DNA from: Burkholderiales bacterium RIFCSPHIGHO2_12_FULL_69_20
GTDB lineage: Bacteria; Pseudomonadota; Gammaproteobacteria; Burkholderiales; Burkholderiaceae_C
NCBI GenBank assembly: GCA_001770815.1
Contig: MESD01000215.1
Span: forward strand, 1 to 42,480
Length of the DNA: 42,480 nucleotides
Direction: 5' to 3'
Below the pieces are notes generated by a model that did not search any database, was not told where the DNA came from, and was given only the letters and a program-made list of their open reading frames with translations. The position numbers and the translations under genes were made by a program. This document shows, one piece after another, positions 8,911-16,982 of this stretch (positions within the stretch are counted from its first letter, which is position 1; every line of letters starts with the position of its first letter).

Positions 8911-9961
8911 ACCGATGCAGACCGTGACGGTCACCGGTGCGCAGGCGCAGGCGCAGGCGCAGGCGCAGGCGCAGGCCCACGCGCAGGCGCAGGCCCACGC
9001 GTTGGCGGCGGCGCTGGGCCGGGCCGATCAGCCGGTGGTGTTGCGTGCGCTGGTGGCGCACTGGCCGGTGGTGCAGGCGGGCCTGCGCTCGGCACAGGCC
9101 GCCTGCGATCACCTGCTCGGTTTCTACCGCGATGCCACCGTGGACGCCTGGCTGGGTGACCCCGGGATCGGCGGGCGCTTCTTCTACAACGATGACTTCA
9201 GCGGCTTCAACTTCCGCCCCGAGCGCCTGCGGCTGGACACGGTGCTGCAGCGGCTGCTGCAACCGCGGCAGGACGCTGCGCCACCAGCCCTGTACGTGGG
9301 CTCGACCACCGTCGACACCTGCCTGCCGGGCTTTCGCGCCGCCAACCACCTCGACCTCGGTGGCCGCGATGCGCTGATGAGCCTGTGGCTGGGCAACCGC
9401 ACCCGCATCGCCGCCCACCACGACCTGCCCGACAACCTGGCCTGCGTGGCGGCCGGGCGCCGACGCTTCACGCTGTTTCCGCCCGATCAGGTGGCCAACC
9501 TCTACATCGGCCCGCTCGACCTGACACCGGCCGGGCAGGCGATCAGCCTGGTCGACTTCGCCCAGCCCGACCTGCAGCGCCATCCCAAGTTTGCGCAGGC
9601 GATGGCTGCGGCGCAGGTGGTCGACCTGGGCCCGGGCGACGCCCTCTTCATCCCCAGCCTGTGGTGGCACCAGGTCGAGGCGCTCGATCCGTTCAACCTG
9701 CTGATCAACTACTGGTGGCGCGACGCGCCGGCGCACATGGACAGCCCGATCAACGCGCTGATGCACGCGATGCTGAGCGTGCGCGACCTGCCCCCGGCCC
9801 AGCGGCGGGCCTGGGCGGCGCTGTTCGACCACTACGTGTTCGGCGCCGGGGCGCACGACACCGACCACATCCCGCCCCATGCCCGGGGCGTGCTGTCGCC
9901 CCTGCAACCCGATGCCGCACGCATGCTGCGCGCGCGGCTGCTGCGCAAACTGAACCGCTGA
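8903..9961 (+). CDS. Cupin-like / JmjC-type Fe(II) oxygenase-like protein
   Basis: A 352-residue protein of the cupin_8/JmjC-like fold seen in FIH-type 2-oxoglutarate oxygenases. A metal triad is readable: H172 and D174 in AAHHDLPDN, and the distal His256 in SLWWHQVEAL (counted from GTG 8903). The blocks RRRFTLFPPDQVANLY and LLINYWW are typical of the family. The start may be GTG 8903, overlapping the end of the SapC gene, or ATG 8915 four codons later; neither has a clear ribosome binding site. Residues 13-32 are an Ala-Gln/Ala-His dipeptide run encoded by a hexanucleotide repeat. Proteins of this type recur between SapC and halogenase genes behind TonB receptors. The substrate is unknown; a hydroxylase acting on the same compound or protein as the halogenases is only a guess. 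Confidence 0.83.
   Translation: MPEPMQTVTVTGAQAQAQAQAQAQAHAQAQAHALAAALGRADQPVVLRALVAHWPVVQAGLRSAQAACDHLLGFYRDATVDAWLGDPGIGGRFFYNDDFSGFNFRPERLRLDTVLQRLLQPRQDAAPPALYVGSTTVDTCLPGFRAANHLDLGGRDALMSLWLGNRTRIAAHHDLPDNLACVAAGRRRFTLFPPDQVANLYIGPLDLTPAGQAISLVDFAQPDLQRHPKFAQAMAAAQVVDLGPGDALFIPSLWWHQVEALDPFNLLINYWWRDAPAHMDSPINALMHAMLSVRDLPPAQRRAWAALFDHYVFGAGAHDTDHIPPHARGVLSPLQPDAARMLRARLLRKLNR
8939..8998 (+). repeat. Hexanucleotide tandem repeat, ten units, in the cupin gene
   Basis: Ten units of GCGCAG or its variant GCCCAC encode six Ala-Gln pairs, then Ala-His, two Ala-Gln and Ala-His. Slippage by whole units would change the length of the N-terminal extension without breaking the frame. Confidence 0.92.
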
Positions 9962-9968
9962 GATCCGC

Positions 9969-11507
9969 ATGAACCAGTTCACCGCCCCCGGCCCCGTTCC
10001 CAACCCCGGAGGCGAGCGTCCACCGGTGCGGCGCGTCGTCATCGCCGGTGGCGGCACGGCCGGCTGGATGGTGGCGGCCTGCCTGTCCAAGGTGCTGGGC
10101 AAGGCGCTGGACATCCGGCTGGTCGAATCCGACGAGATCGGCACGGTCGGCGTCGGCGAGGCCACCATTCCCACGTTGCTGACCTTCCATCAGCTGCTGG
10201 ACATCAACGAGCAGGAGTTCATGGCCGCCACGCAGGCCACCTTCAAGCTGGGCATCGGCTTCGAAGGCTGGCGCGACCAGGGGCAGGACTACATCCACTC
10301 GTTCGGCCTGACCGGCCAGGACCACTGGACGGCGGGCTTCCAGCACTTCTGGCTGAAGGGCCGCGACCGGCAACTGGCGGGCGACTACGGCGACTACTGC
10401 CTGGAGCTGAAGGCCGCGCGGCACAACCGCTTTGCGCACCTGCCGCGCGCCGGCATGAACTACGCCTACCACCTCGACGCCAGCCTGTATGCGCAGTTCC
10501 TGCGGCGCTTCAGCGAGCGCCTGGGCGTGCAGCGCATCGAGGGCCGCATCACCAGCGTGCAGGCCGATGCCGCCAGTGGGCATATCCGCGCCATCCAGCT
10601 CGACTCGGGCGCCCGCATCGAAGGCGACCTGTTCATCGACTGCACCGGCTTCCGCGGCCTGCTGATCGGCGAGACGCTGAAGGTGGGCTACGAGGACTGG
10701 TCGCACTGGCTGCCCTGCGACAGCGCGGTGGCGGTGCAGACTGCATCGGTGGGCGAGGCCGTGCCCTACACCCGGTCGATGGCGCACGAAGCGGGTTGGC
10801 AGTGGCGCATTCCGCTGCAGCACCGGGTGGGCAACGGCCTGGTCTACTGCAGCCAGTACTTGCCCGACGCGCAGGCCCGGCAGCGGCTGCTGGACCGCGT
10901 GCAGGGCCCCACGCTGACGACACCGCGGCTGATCAAGTTCACGCCCGGCCAGCGGCAGGCCACCTGGCGCGGCAACTGCGTGGCCATCGGCCTGTCCAGC
11001 GGCTTCATCGAGCCGCTGGAGTCGACCAGCATCCACCTGATCCAGCGCGGCATCGTTCGGCTGATGCAGCTGTTTCCGGCCGCCGGCATCAGCCCCGCCG
11101 ACGTGGACGAGTACAACCAGCAGGCGCGAGCCGAGATCGAGCACATCCGCGACTTCATCGTGCTGCACTACCACGTCACCCAGCGCGACGATTCGCCGTT
11201 CTGGCGCGGTTGTCGGTCGATGGACATCCCGCCCTCGCTGCGCCACCGCATCGACCTGTTCCGCGACAGCGGGCGGGTGTTCCGCACCGGCAACGAGCTG
11301 TTTGCCGAGAACTCGTGGATCCAGGTGATGCTGGGCCAGGGCATCGTGCCGCGCCGCCATCACCCGGTGGCCGACCTGATGGGCGACGCCGAGCTGGCGC
11401 ACTTCCTCGACGGCATCCGGGCCCAGGTCGACCGCACGCTGGCGCAGCTGCCGCAGCACGAGGCCTATGTGCGCCAGTACTGCGGCGTGGCGGCCGCGCC
11501 GCGCTGA
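9969..11507 (+). CDS. Flavin-dependent tryptophan halogenase-family protein 2
   Basis: A 512-residue halogenase with all family marks: FAD-binding VVIAGGGTAGWMVA near residue 20, GVGEATIPTLL, the reactive lysine in ATFKLGIGFEGW (Lys93), an intact WxWxIP motif (WQWRIP, 277-282) and the conserved Glu of GFIEPLESTS (Glu351). It begins 7 bp after the cupin gene, so it is the last gene of the receptor-halogenase set. It is clearly paralogous to the first halogenase but closer to the classic consensus. The family is known to halogenate indoles or other aromatics; the substrate here cannot be read from sequence. A partner flavin reductase is needed; none is adjacent, though flavin-type oxidoreductases lie further along (23140-24355). 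The first 20 residues are Pro/Gly-rich and look disordered. Confidence 0.92.
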   Translation: MNQFTAPGPVPNPGGERPPVRRVVIAGGGTAGWMVAACLSKVLGKALDIRLVESDEIGTVGVGEATIPTLLTFHQLLDINEQEFMAATQATFKLGIGFEGWRDQGQDYIHSFGLTGQDHWTAGFQHFWLKGRDRQLAGDYGDYCLELKAARHNRFAHLPRAGMNYAYHLDASLYAQFLRRFSERLGVQRIEGRITSVQADAASGHIRAIQLDSGARIEGDLFIDCTGFRGLLIGETLKVGYEDWSHWLPCDSAVAVQTASVGEAVPYTRSMAHEAGWQWRIPLQHRVGNGLVYCSQYLPDAQARQRLLDRVQGPTLTTPRLIKFTPGQRQATWRGNCVAIGLSSGFIEPLESTSIHLIQRGIVRLMQLFPAAGISPADVDEYNQQARAEIEHIRDFIVLHYHVTQRDDSPFWRGCRSMDIPPSLRHRIDLFRDSGRVFRTGNELFAENSWIQVMLGQGIVPRRHHPVADLMGDAELAHFLDGIRAQVDRTLAQLPQHEAYVRQYCGVAAAPR

Positions 11508-11573
11508 CCTTTCAGGGCGCGGCCAAGGCCCCGGACACGCTGCGCGGGGTGCCGGCCGCATCGGGCCAGGCCA

Positions 11574-13931
11574 TCAGATGGCGTACTTGGGCCGCTCGTC
11601 CTTGTCCCACAGGCCCCACTGCGTGCCCACTTCGCCCTCCTGCCCGCGCTTCCAAGGCTCGTCGAACGACGAGAACCAGAACAGCTTGACGCCCTCGCGG
11701 CGGCTCCACTGCTGTGCCTCGACGAAGTAGCGCATCGCGTGGTCGGCCGCGGGCACCGCTGCGCCCACGGCCTCGCCTTGGCCGGGCCAGCCCGTCTCGG
11801 TGATGACGACAGGCTTGTCCTCGCCAGCGGCGGCCTTCACCAATGCGTGCATGCGGCGCAGGTACTGGGCCGCGTGGTCGATGTGGGCGCCTTCCCAGAA
11901 GGGGTAGCAGTTGGGCAGCAGCACGTCACAGGCGGCCACCAAGGCCGGGCGCTCGAGGAACTGGAAGTAGGCATCAACGCAACCCACCTGCACCTCGGCG
12001 GGCACGGCGGCCCGCACGCGGGCCAGGCAGGCCAGCAGGTCCTGCTCGGGCAGCTCACCACGCAGCAGCACCTCGTTGCCCACCACGGCGATGTCGACCA
12101 TGCCGTCCTGGGCCAGCCGGATCAGCGCGGCCAGCTCGCGCTCGTTGCGCGCGCGGTCCTGGCTCAACCAGGCCCCCACCATCGTCTTCAGGCCCTTGGT
12201 GCGCGCCAGCCGGGGAATCGCTTCATGGCCTTCGGTGCACGAAAAGGAACGCACCCACCGGGTATGCGGCGCGATGAGATCGATGCGGCGACCGACGTCG
12301 GCGGCCAGCAGTTGGTCGCCAGCGCGCTGGCCCTCTGGATAGGCGCTGAAGCACAGGCCGTACAGGCCGGCCTGGAACTGCTCGGCAAACAGCGGCTGGA
12401 TGTCGGCCGGCACCTTGCCTGCCAGCGGCGACACCTCCGCACCCGGCAGCAGCAGGCCATGCTCGGCCAGCCAGGGCCGGGCCCCCGAACCCTGGGTGGA
12501 CGCCGAGCCGCGCAGCTTGCGCCGCTCGAGTTCGGCGTGCACCTCGGTGGCGCGCTGCTCGTCCAGGTCGTAGTCGCGCATGACCCACATCGCCAGCAGC
12601 GTGCCGAAGATGGGCACGCCGGAATAGAACAACCGCAGGCCATCAACAGCGCCCGCGGGCTGCACGGCGGCACCCGGGGTGAACGCCACCAGCGACATGA
12701 TCGCGCCGCTCAGCAGGCCCGCGATCGCGAAGCCGAACTTCACCATCCACCAATAGATCGCGCCGAAGATGCCTTCGCGCCGCTTGCCGGTGGCCAGCTC
12801 GTCGAGGTCGCAGACGTCGGCCGTCATCGACATCATCAAGGTGAACAGGCCGCCGATGCCGAACGAGAAGAACGGCAGCGCGAACATGAACATCCAGGGC
12901 TTGCCAGGCACCATCAGGAACCACAGCAGCACGTAGCCGATGAGGGAGATGCCCTGCGACAGCATGAAGGCGTTCTTCTTGCCCATCTTCCTGGACATCC
13001 AGGCCACGGTGGGGATGACAGCAAAGGTGGTGACCAGCGCGCCCACGCTGCCGAACAGCGTGGGCCAGATCCAGGCCGCCACCGTGTTGCCGTTGAAGAG
13101 GTGGTAGACGACGATGAAAAACGAGAATGCCGCCACCGTGTTGAAGGCGTTGAAGATCAGGAAGGTGGCAAAGCACAGCTTGCGGAAGGGCTTGGAGCTG
13201 AAGGCCTCCTTGAAGCCGGCGAGGATCTCCTTCATGCCGCCCCCCAGGTTGCCCAGGGTCAGCGGGACCAGGTGCTCATCGTGCTGGGTCGAGCGGCTGG
13301 GCAGGAAGATGGCGGGCACCATGGCCAGCAGCATGCAGATCACGCCGACCCAGATGGACAGCGTGCGCGTGGCGGTGTCGGCGTTTTCGAACCACTTGGG
13401 GTCGTACATCACCACCCAGAACCACGGCGCGATGACCCAGGCCCATTGGCCTATCCACTGCGCCACGGCCATGATGCTGGTGCGCTCGTGGAAGTCGTCG
13501 CTCATCTCGTAGCCCATGGCCACGTAGGGGATGCTGAACAGCGTCAGCCCCAGGTAGAACACGAACGACCAGCACAGGAAATAGACGAAGTTGTAGCTCA
13601 CCCCGTCGGCACGGTAGAGCTGCCACATCGCCACGAACGAGAGGCCCATGACGATGGCCCCGATGAACACATATTGCTTGCGCCGGCCCCATTTGGAGCG
13701 CGTGTTGTCGGAGATGAAACCCATGATCGGGTCGGTGACCGAATCGAAGACCCGCGGCAGGAAAAACAGCACGCCCCACATCCAGCCGGGGAAACCCATG
13801 TCCTGCACCAGCACCACCATGAAGATGCCCAGGGCCGCCGGGAACATCTGGTTGGCCAGCATGCCCAGCCCGAAGGCCACCTTGTGACCGAAGGGAACCT
13901 TGTGGGCTGGGGCGGTGGTGGATGCGGTCAT
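11574..13931 (-). CDS. Fusion of a GPH/MelB-type sugar symporter with a GH17 glycosidase domain
   Basis: One uninterrupted 785-residue frame. Residues 1 to about 455 are a glycoside-pentoside-hexuronide:cation symporter of the MFS superfamily, with many hydrophobic helices and the MelB-like block DPIMGFISDNTRSKWGRRK near residue 65. The last helix ends before MRDYDLDEQ (Met451), a short charged linker follows, and from about residue 500 a GH17 domain runs to the end. Both GH17 glutamates are visible: Glu620 in VVGNEVLLR (acid/base) and Glu712 in VITETGWPG (nucleophile). The GH17 part is highly similar to the separate enzyme at 14939-15946 (shared VRSFSCT-GHE, VGNEVLLR, NCYPFWEG). MFS proteins usually end in the cytoplasm, so the enzyme would sit at the inner mouth of the transporter and could cleave beta-1,3-oligoglucosides as they enter. 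It is last in the operon, 60 bp after the preceding GH17 gene. An internal restart giving free GH17 is not excluded. Confidence 0.88.
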   Translation of the reverse strand: MTASTTAPAHKVPFGHKVAFGLGMLANQMFPAALGIFMVVLVQDMGFPGWMWGVLFFLPRVFDSVTDPIMGFISDNTRSKWGRRKQYVFIGAIVMGLSFVAMWQLYRADGVSYNFVYFLCWSFVFYLGLTLFSIPYVAMGYEMSDDFHERTSIMAVAQWIGQWAWVIAPWFWVVMYDPKWFENADTATRTLSIWVGVICMLLAMVPAIFLPSRSTQHDEHLVPLTLGNLGGGMKEILAGFKEAFSSKPFRKLCFATFLIFNAFNTVAAFSFFIVVYHLFNGNTVAAWIWPTLFGSVGALVTTFAVIPTVAWMSRKMGKKNAFMLSQGISLIGYVLLWFLMVPGKPWMFMFALPFFSFGIGGLFTLMMSMTADVCDLDELATGKRREGIFGAIYWWMVKFGFAIAGLLSGAIMSLVAFTPGAAVQPAGAVDGLRLFYSGVPIFGTLLAMWVMRDYDLDEQRATEVHAELERRKLRGSASTQGSGARPWLAEHGLLLPGAEVSPLAGKVPADIQPLFAEQFQAGLYGLCFSAYPEGQRAGDQLLAADVGRRIDLIAPHTRWVRSFSCTEGHEAIPRLARTKGLKTMVGAWLSQDRARNERELAALIRLAQDGMVDIAVVGNEVLLRGELPEQDLLACLARVRAAVPAEVQVGCVDAYFQFLERPALVAACDVLLPNCYPFWEGAHIDHAAQYLRRMHALVKAAAGEDKPVVITETGWPGQGEAVGAAVPAADHAMRYFVEAQQWSRREGVKLFWFSSFDEPWKRGQEGEVGTQWGLWDKDERPKYAI

Positions 13932-13991
13932 GGGATGCTTTCGGGGGTGAGGCCCTGCGCGGAGAACGGCGGCATGGGCGTGGGCGCAGCG

Positions 13992-14942
13992 TCAGGCGTC
14001 TGCGGCCTGTGACAGCAAGTCCGGGTACAGCGCCTGCATCACCAGCTTGGGTCGGCGGTCGGCCGTGAACAGGCCCCAGTGCTTTTCGGGCTCCAGCGGG
14101 TCGGACGAGCCCTTCCAGTTCTCGTCGAAGGCCTCGAAGACGAAGCACAGCAGTCCTTCTGCACGGGTCCAGGCCATCAGGTCCGCGTAGTAGATGGCCT
14201 GCAACGCCTGCACCGCGTGCTCGGCGTGCATGCCACGCCCGTTGCTGTTGGTGCACCAGCCTGCTTCGGTGATGACGATGGGTTTGCCGGGGTACAACCG
14301 CGTCACGCTGGCCACGTTGTCCTGGGTGTAGTCCAGCGCCTCGTGGATGTGCTTGTATTCCCACACCGGGTAGGTGTGCAGCGAGATGAAGTCGAGCTCG
14401 GGCACCAGGTCGCGCAGCTTGTGCTGCCAGGGCACGTAGTTCTCGCAGAAGGTGACGGGCTGGCGCACCGCCGCCTTCACGCGGCGCACGTAGTCGATCA
14501 TCGTCGGCACCGGCACGAAGTGGTCGGTCCAGTCGACCGTGGCCTCGTTGCCCACCGCCACCGAGAACACGATGCCGGGGTAGCGGTTGGCCAGCGCGAT
14601 GAGCCGGTCGAGCTCGGCGGCATTCTCGGCGCGGCTGGCTTCGAGTTGCACTTCGGTGAAGGTGGCACCCCAGGGGCAGCCGAAGTTGTTCATCTCGGCA
14701 CCGAGATAGGCGCCCAGCATCACCTGGAAGGGCAGGCTGTCTTCCTCGATGACCTGCAGCACCCGTTCGGCGTGCGGGCTGCAGTCGTACAGGCGCAGCA
14801 GCGGCCAGTGGCGGCGCAGGATCGCCAGGTCTTCGCGGATCTCGGCCAGCGAGGGGTAGGTTTTCTCGCCCGGGTTCTGGCCATTGCGGTAGCCCGAGTA
14901 GCAGATGGCGTTTCCAGTGGGCAGCTTCAGCATGGGTTTCAT
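13992..14942 (-). CDS. GH17-family beta-1,3-glucan hydrolase or transglycosylase, divergent
   Basis: A 316-residue enzyme starting MKPMLKLPTGNAICYSGYR. Its ATG overlaps the stop of the upstream GH17 gene in an ATGA junction, which fixes the start and suggests translational coupling; the much longer open frame upstream is a shadow. The catalytic pair is Glu133 (VAVGNEATVDW) and Glu226 (VITEAGWCTN). The sequence differs clearly from the other two GH17 domains here (FGCPWGATFTEV, DFISLHTYPVWEYKHIH), so it may have another linkage or chain-length preference. GH17 enzymes act on beta-1,3-glucans as hydrolases or transglycosylases with retention. No signal peptide is seen, so it should act in the cytoplasm on imported oligosaccharides. 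Confidence 0.87.
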   Translation of the reverse strand: MKPMLKLPTGNAICYSGYRNGQNPGEKTYPSLAEIREDLAILRRHWPLLRLYDCSPHAERVLQVIEEDSLPFQVMLGAYLGAEMNNFGCPWGATFTEVQLEASRAENAAELDRLIALANRYPGIVFSVAVGNEATVDWTDHFVPVPTMIDYVRRVKAAVRQPVTFCENYVPWQHKLRDLVPELDFISLHTYPVWEYKHIHEALDYTQDNVASVTRLYPGKPIVITEAGWCTNSNGRGMHAEHAVQALQAIYYADLMAWTRAEGLLCFVFEAFDENWKGSSDPLEPEKHWGLFTADRRPKLVMQALYPDLLSQAADA

Positions 14943-15946
14943 CCGAACTTGAGGACGCCGTCCTTGTCCCACAGGCCCCAGTAGGCACCGACATCGCCCT
15001 CGGCGCCGACCTTCCAGGCTTCGTCGAAGGCCGCAAACCAGAAGACCTCGATGCCGTCTTCGGCCGCCCAGCGGCAGGTGTCGACGAAGTACTGCATGGC
15101 CCCTTCGCGTGACGGCACCGCGGCATGGAAGGCGCTGCCCTGGTCGGGCCAGCCGGTCTCGCTGATCACCACGCGTTTGCCCGGCGCCGCCGCCCGCGTG
15201 CGCGCCACCATGGTCTGCATGTAGGCCAGCGCCTGCTCGCGCGGGCAGCCTTCCCAGAAGGGATAGCAGTTGGTCAGCACCACGTCGCAGGCGGCGGTGA
15301 TGCGGGGATGCTTCTCGAACAGGTAATAAGCGTCGACATAACCCACCGCCACGCCGGGCAGCGCAGCTTTCACGCGCTGGATGCAGGCCAGCAGGTCGTC
15401 CTCGCTCATGTCCTCGCGCAGCAGCACCTCGTTGCCGACGGCGACGATGTCGGCATGGCCGGCGCGCGCGACCTCGATCACGCCCTGCAGCTCGGCCTCG
15501 TTGATCTTGGCGTCGGTGCCCAGCCAGGCGCCCACCAGCGTCTTGAAGCCGAGTTCGTGGGCGATGCGTGGTGTCTGCTCGTGGCCGTCGGTGCAGGAGA
15601 AGCTGCGCACCCAGCCGGTGTGCGGCCGGATGATCTGCAGCCGTTCGCGGATCGGCGCCTCGCCGATCTGGTCGCCGGGCTGCTGGCCTTCGAGGTAGGG
15701 GCTGAAGCACAGCCCATGCACGCCGCGCTGCAGCGTGGTGGTGAACTCGGCGGCCAGCACGTCGCGTGTCTGGTCCGTCCAGACCTCGGGGCCGGAACGG
15801 GCCCAGCGGCCTTGCTGCACTTCGCCAGCCAGGGGCTGGGCGCCGGAGTGCACGCCTTGCGTTGGCTGCAGGTGCTCGCCCTGCTCGTGGGTCTGCGTCA
15901 CGCTCTGCGCCGTCACGCGGCTCGGGGGGAATCCTGGTCGGGACAT
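14939..15946 (-). CDS. GH17-family beta-1,3-glucanase-like enzyme
   Basis: A 335-residue GH17 protein. The chosen start MSRPGFPPSR (ATG at 15946) lies 11 bp after the GH16 stop and has a purine-rich GAGAGA just upstream; longer open frames run through the GH16 gene and are not used. The first 70 or so residues are Gln/Thr/Gly-rich and probably disordered. The barrel follows, with VRSFSCTDGHEQ, Glu173 in VAVGNEVLLR as acid/base and Glu263 in VISETGWPDQ as nucleophile, ending WGLWDKDGVLKFG. It is the close paralogue of the GH17 half of the transporter fusion. Without a signal peptide it is placed in the cytoplasm. Probable role: trimming or remodelling beta-1,3-glucan oligosaccharides before the GH1 enzyme and the phosphorylase finish them. 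Confidence 0.88.
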   Translation of the reverse strand: MSRPGFPPSRVTAQSVTQTHEQGEHLQPTQGVHSGAQPLAGEVQQGRWARSGPEVWTDQTRDVLAAEFTTTLQRGVHGLCFSPYLEGQQPGDQIGEAPIRERLQIIRPHTGWVRSFSCTDGHEQTPRIAHELGFKTLVGAWLGTDAKINEAELQGVIEVARAGHADIVAVGNEVLLREDMSEDDLLACIQRVKAALPGVAVGYVDAYYLFEKHPRITAACDVVLTNCYPFWEGCPREQALAYMQTMVARTRAAAPGKRVVISETGWPDQGSAFHAAVPSREGAMQYFVDTCRWAAEDGIEVFWFAAFDEAWKVGAEGDVGAYWGLWDKDGVLKFG

Positions 15947-15957
15947 GGTGGTCTCTC

Positions 15958-16977
15958 TCAGCGCGGCTTGGCGCGGGTCTTGGGCGTGGTCTTGGGCGTG
16001 GTCTTGGCCGGGGGTTTGCGCGGCGGCTTGGGCGCGGCCTTGGCAAGTGGTGCGGCCTTCTTCTGCCACGGGAACTTGCCTTGGCCGATGGGCTTGACCG
16101 GGCCGTAGCCGCCAACCTTGTCGTAGACGCGCACGTAGTCGACCACCAGTTCGGCCGGGAACCGGGTCTGGTCGTTCGGCGCGCCGGGGAAGTTGCCGCC
16201 CACGGCCACGTTCATCAGCAGGTAGAAGGGCTGGTCGAAGGGTGCAGGCCAGGGGTGCAGGTCGGCGGGGCCACTGGGCTCCAGGCCGGCGCCGTCCCGC
16301 CGTTTGCTGCAGCTCCACCAGTGGTCGTAGGTGCAGGTCTGCACGCCGTCGACGTAGAAGCGGATCTCACCCGGCTCCCATTCCACGCTGTAGACGTGCC
16401 AGTCGGACACGCCATTGCCCGCGGGCAGCGGGTGCACGGTGGTGATGAGCGAGCGCTTGGGGAAGGTGCTGCCGAAGTGGATGCTGTTGAGCACCTCGTG
16501 CGGCTGCTCGCCCGCGATCTCCATCAGGTCGATCTCGCCGCTGGCCGCCCAGCCGCCGTAGGTGTCGTCGACCGGCAGCATCCACAGCGCGGGCCACAAG
16601 CCCTTGCCCCAGGGCACCTTGGCACGGAACTCGATCCGCCCGTAGCGGGTGGCGAACAACACCATGCCATCGCGCGCCTTGGTCTTGAGCCGCGCCGAGG
16701 TGTAGCCGCAGCCGTGCAGCGGCGCCTTCACGGCGCGGATGCGCAGGCAGCTGTCGCGCACGGTGACGTTTTCGGGCTCGTGCGTGTAGTACTGCAGCTC
16801 TTCGTTGCCCCAGCCTTCGACCCAGGCGTGGTTCTTGTAGTCGTAGAACCCGTTGCCGATGTCGAAGTCCCACTTGCTGCGGTCGACCGTGTCGCCATCG
16901 AACTCGTCGTGCCAGACCAGCTTCCAGCGCGTCTTGGTGGGTGCCGTCTTGGCAGGTGGTGTCTTGCCGATGCTCAT
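15958..16977 (-). CDS. GH16-family endo-beta-glucanase (laminarinase-like) with a basic Lys/Pro tail
   Basis: A 339-residue enzyme starting MSIGKTPPAKTAPTKTRW, five bases after the GH1 stop. The GH16 fold is shown by LVWHDEFDG at the start, NEELQYYTHEPENV, LWPALWMLP, and the catalytic signature SGEIDLMEIAG. The signature has the beta-bulge form E-I-D-L-M-E, with Glu148 as nucleophile, Asp150 assisting and Glu153 as acid/base, the form found in laminarinases and lichenases. The C-terminal 35 residues or so are a very basic Lys/Pro/Ala/Thr tail, partly encoded by 12-bp repeats. No signal peptide is seen, which is unusual since most bacterial GH16 endoglucanases are exported. It may act on imported oligosaccharides, or leave the cell by a route not visible here. 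Endo-beta-1,3-glucanase is the best guess; mixed-linkage activity is possible. Confidence 0.88.
   Translation of the reverse strand: MSIGKTPPAKTAPTKTRWKLVWHDEFDGDTVDRSKWDFDIGNGFYDYKNHAWVEGWGNEELQYYTHEPENVTVRDSCLRIRAVKAPLHGCGYTSARLKTKARDGMVLFATRYGRIEFRAKVPWGKGLWPALWMLPVDDTYGGWAASGEIDLMEIAGEQPHEVLNSIHFGSTFPKRSLITTVHPLPAGNGVSDWHVYSVEWEPGEIRFYVDGVQTCTYDHWWSCSKRRDGAGLEPSGPADLHPWPAPFDQPFYLLMNVAVGGNFPGAPNDQTRFPAELVVDYVRVYDKVGGYGPVKPIGQGKFPWQKKAAPLAKAAPKPPRKPPAKTTPKTTPKTRAKPR
15977..16012 (-). repeat. 12-bp tandem repeats in the GH16 tail
   Basis: On the + strand the unit GTCTTGGGCGTG occurs at 15977-15988 and 15989-16000, followed by a partial third copy. On the coding strand it gives repeated Thr-Pro-Lys-Thr residues in the basic tail of the GH16 enzyme. 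Confidence 0.75.
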
Positions 16978-16982
16978 GCGGA

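Noticed and set aside
11508-11573. Bidirectional terminator between the convergent second halogenase and fusion genes.
   Set aside because: GC-rich short inverted repeats exist but no strong stem with a T-tract could be read.
13932-13991. A GAAAGC half-operator before the symporter-GH17 gene.
   Set aside because: Only six bases match, with no second half and no promoter; the gene is better seen as the end of the operon.
11739-14012. A 757-residue + strand frame opposite the transporter-GH17 fusion.
   Set aside because: Its composition (His/Arg/Gln/Gly) is that of an antisense shadow, and the - strand has both catalytic motifs and membrane helices.
14943-16115. Long N-terminal extension of the divergent GH17 gene, making a 707-residue frame.
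   Set aside because: The added part is off-frame translation of the upstream GH17 gene; the ATGA overlap at 14939-14942 gives a natural start.
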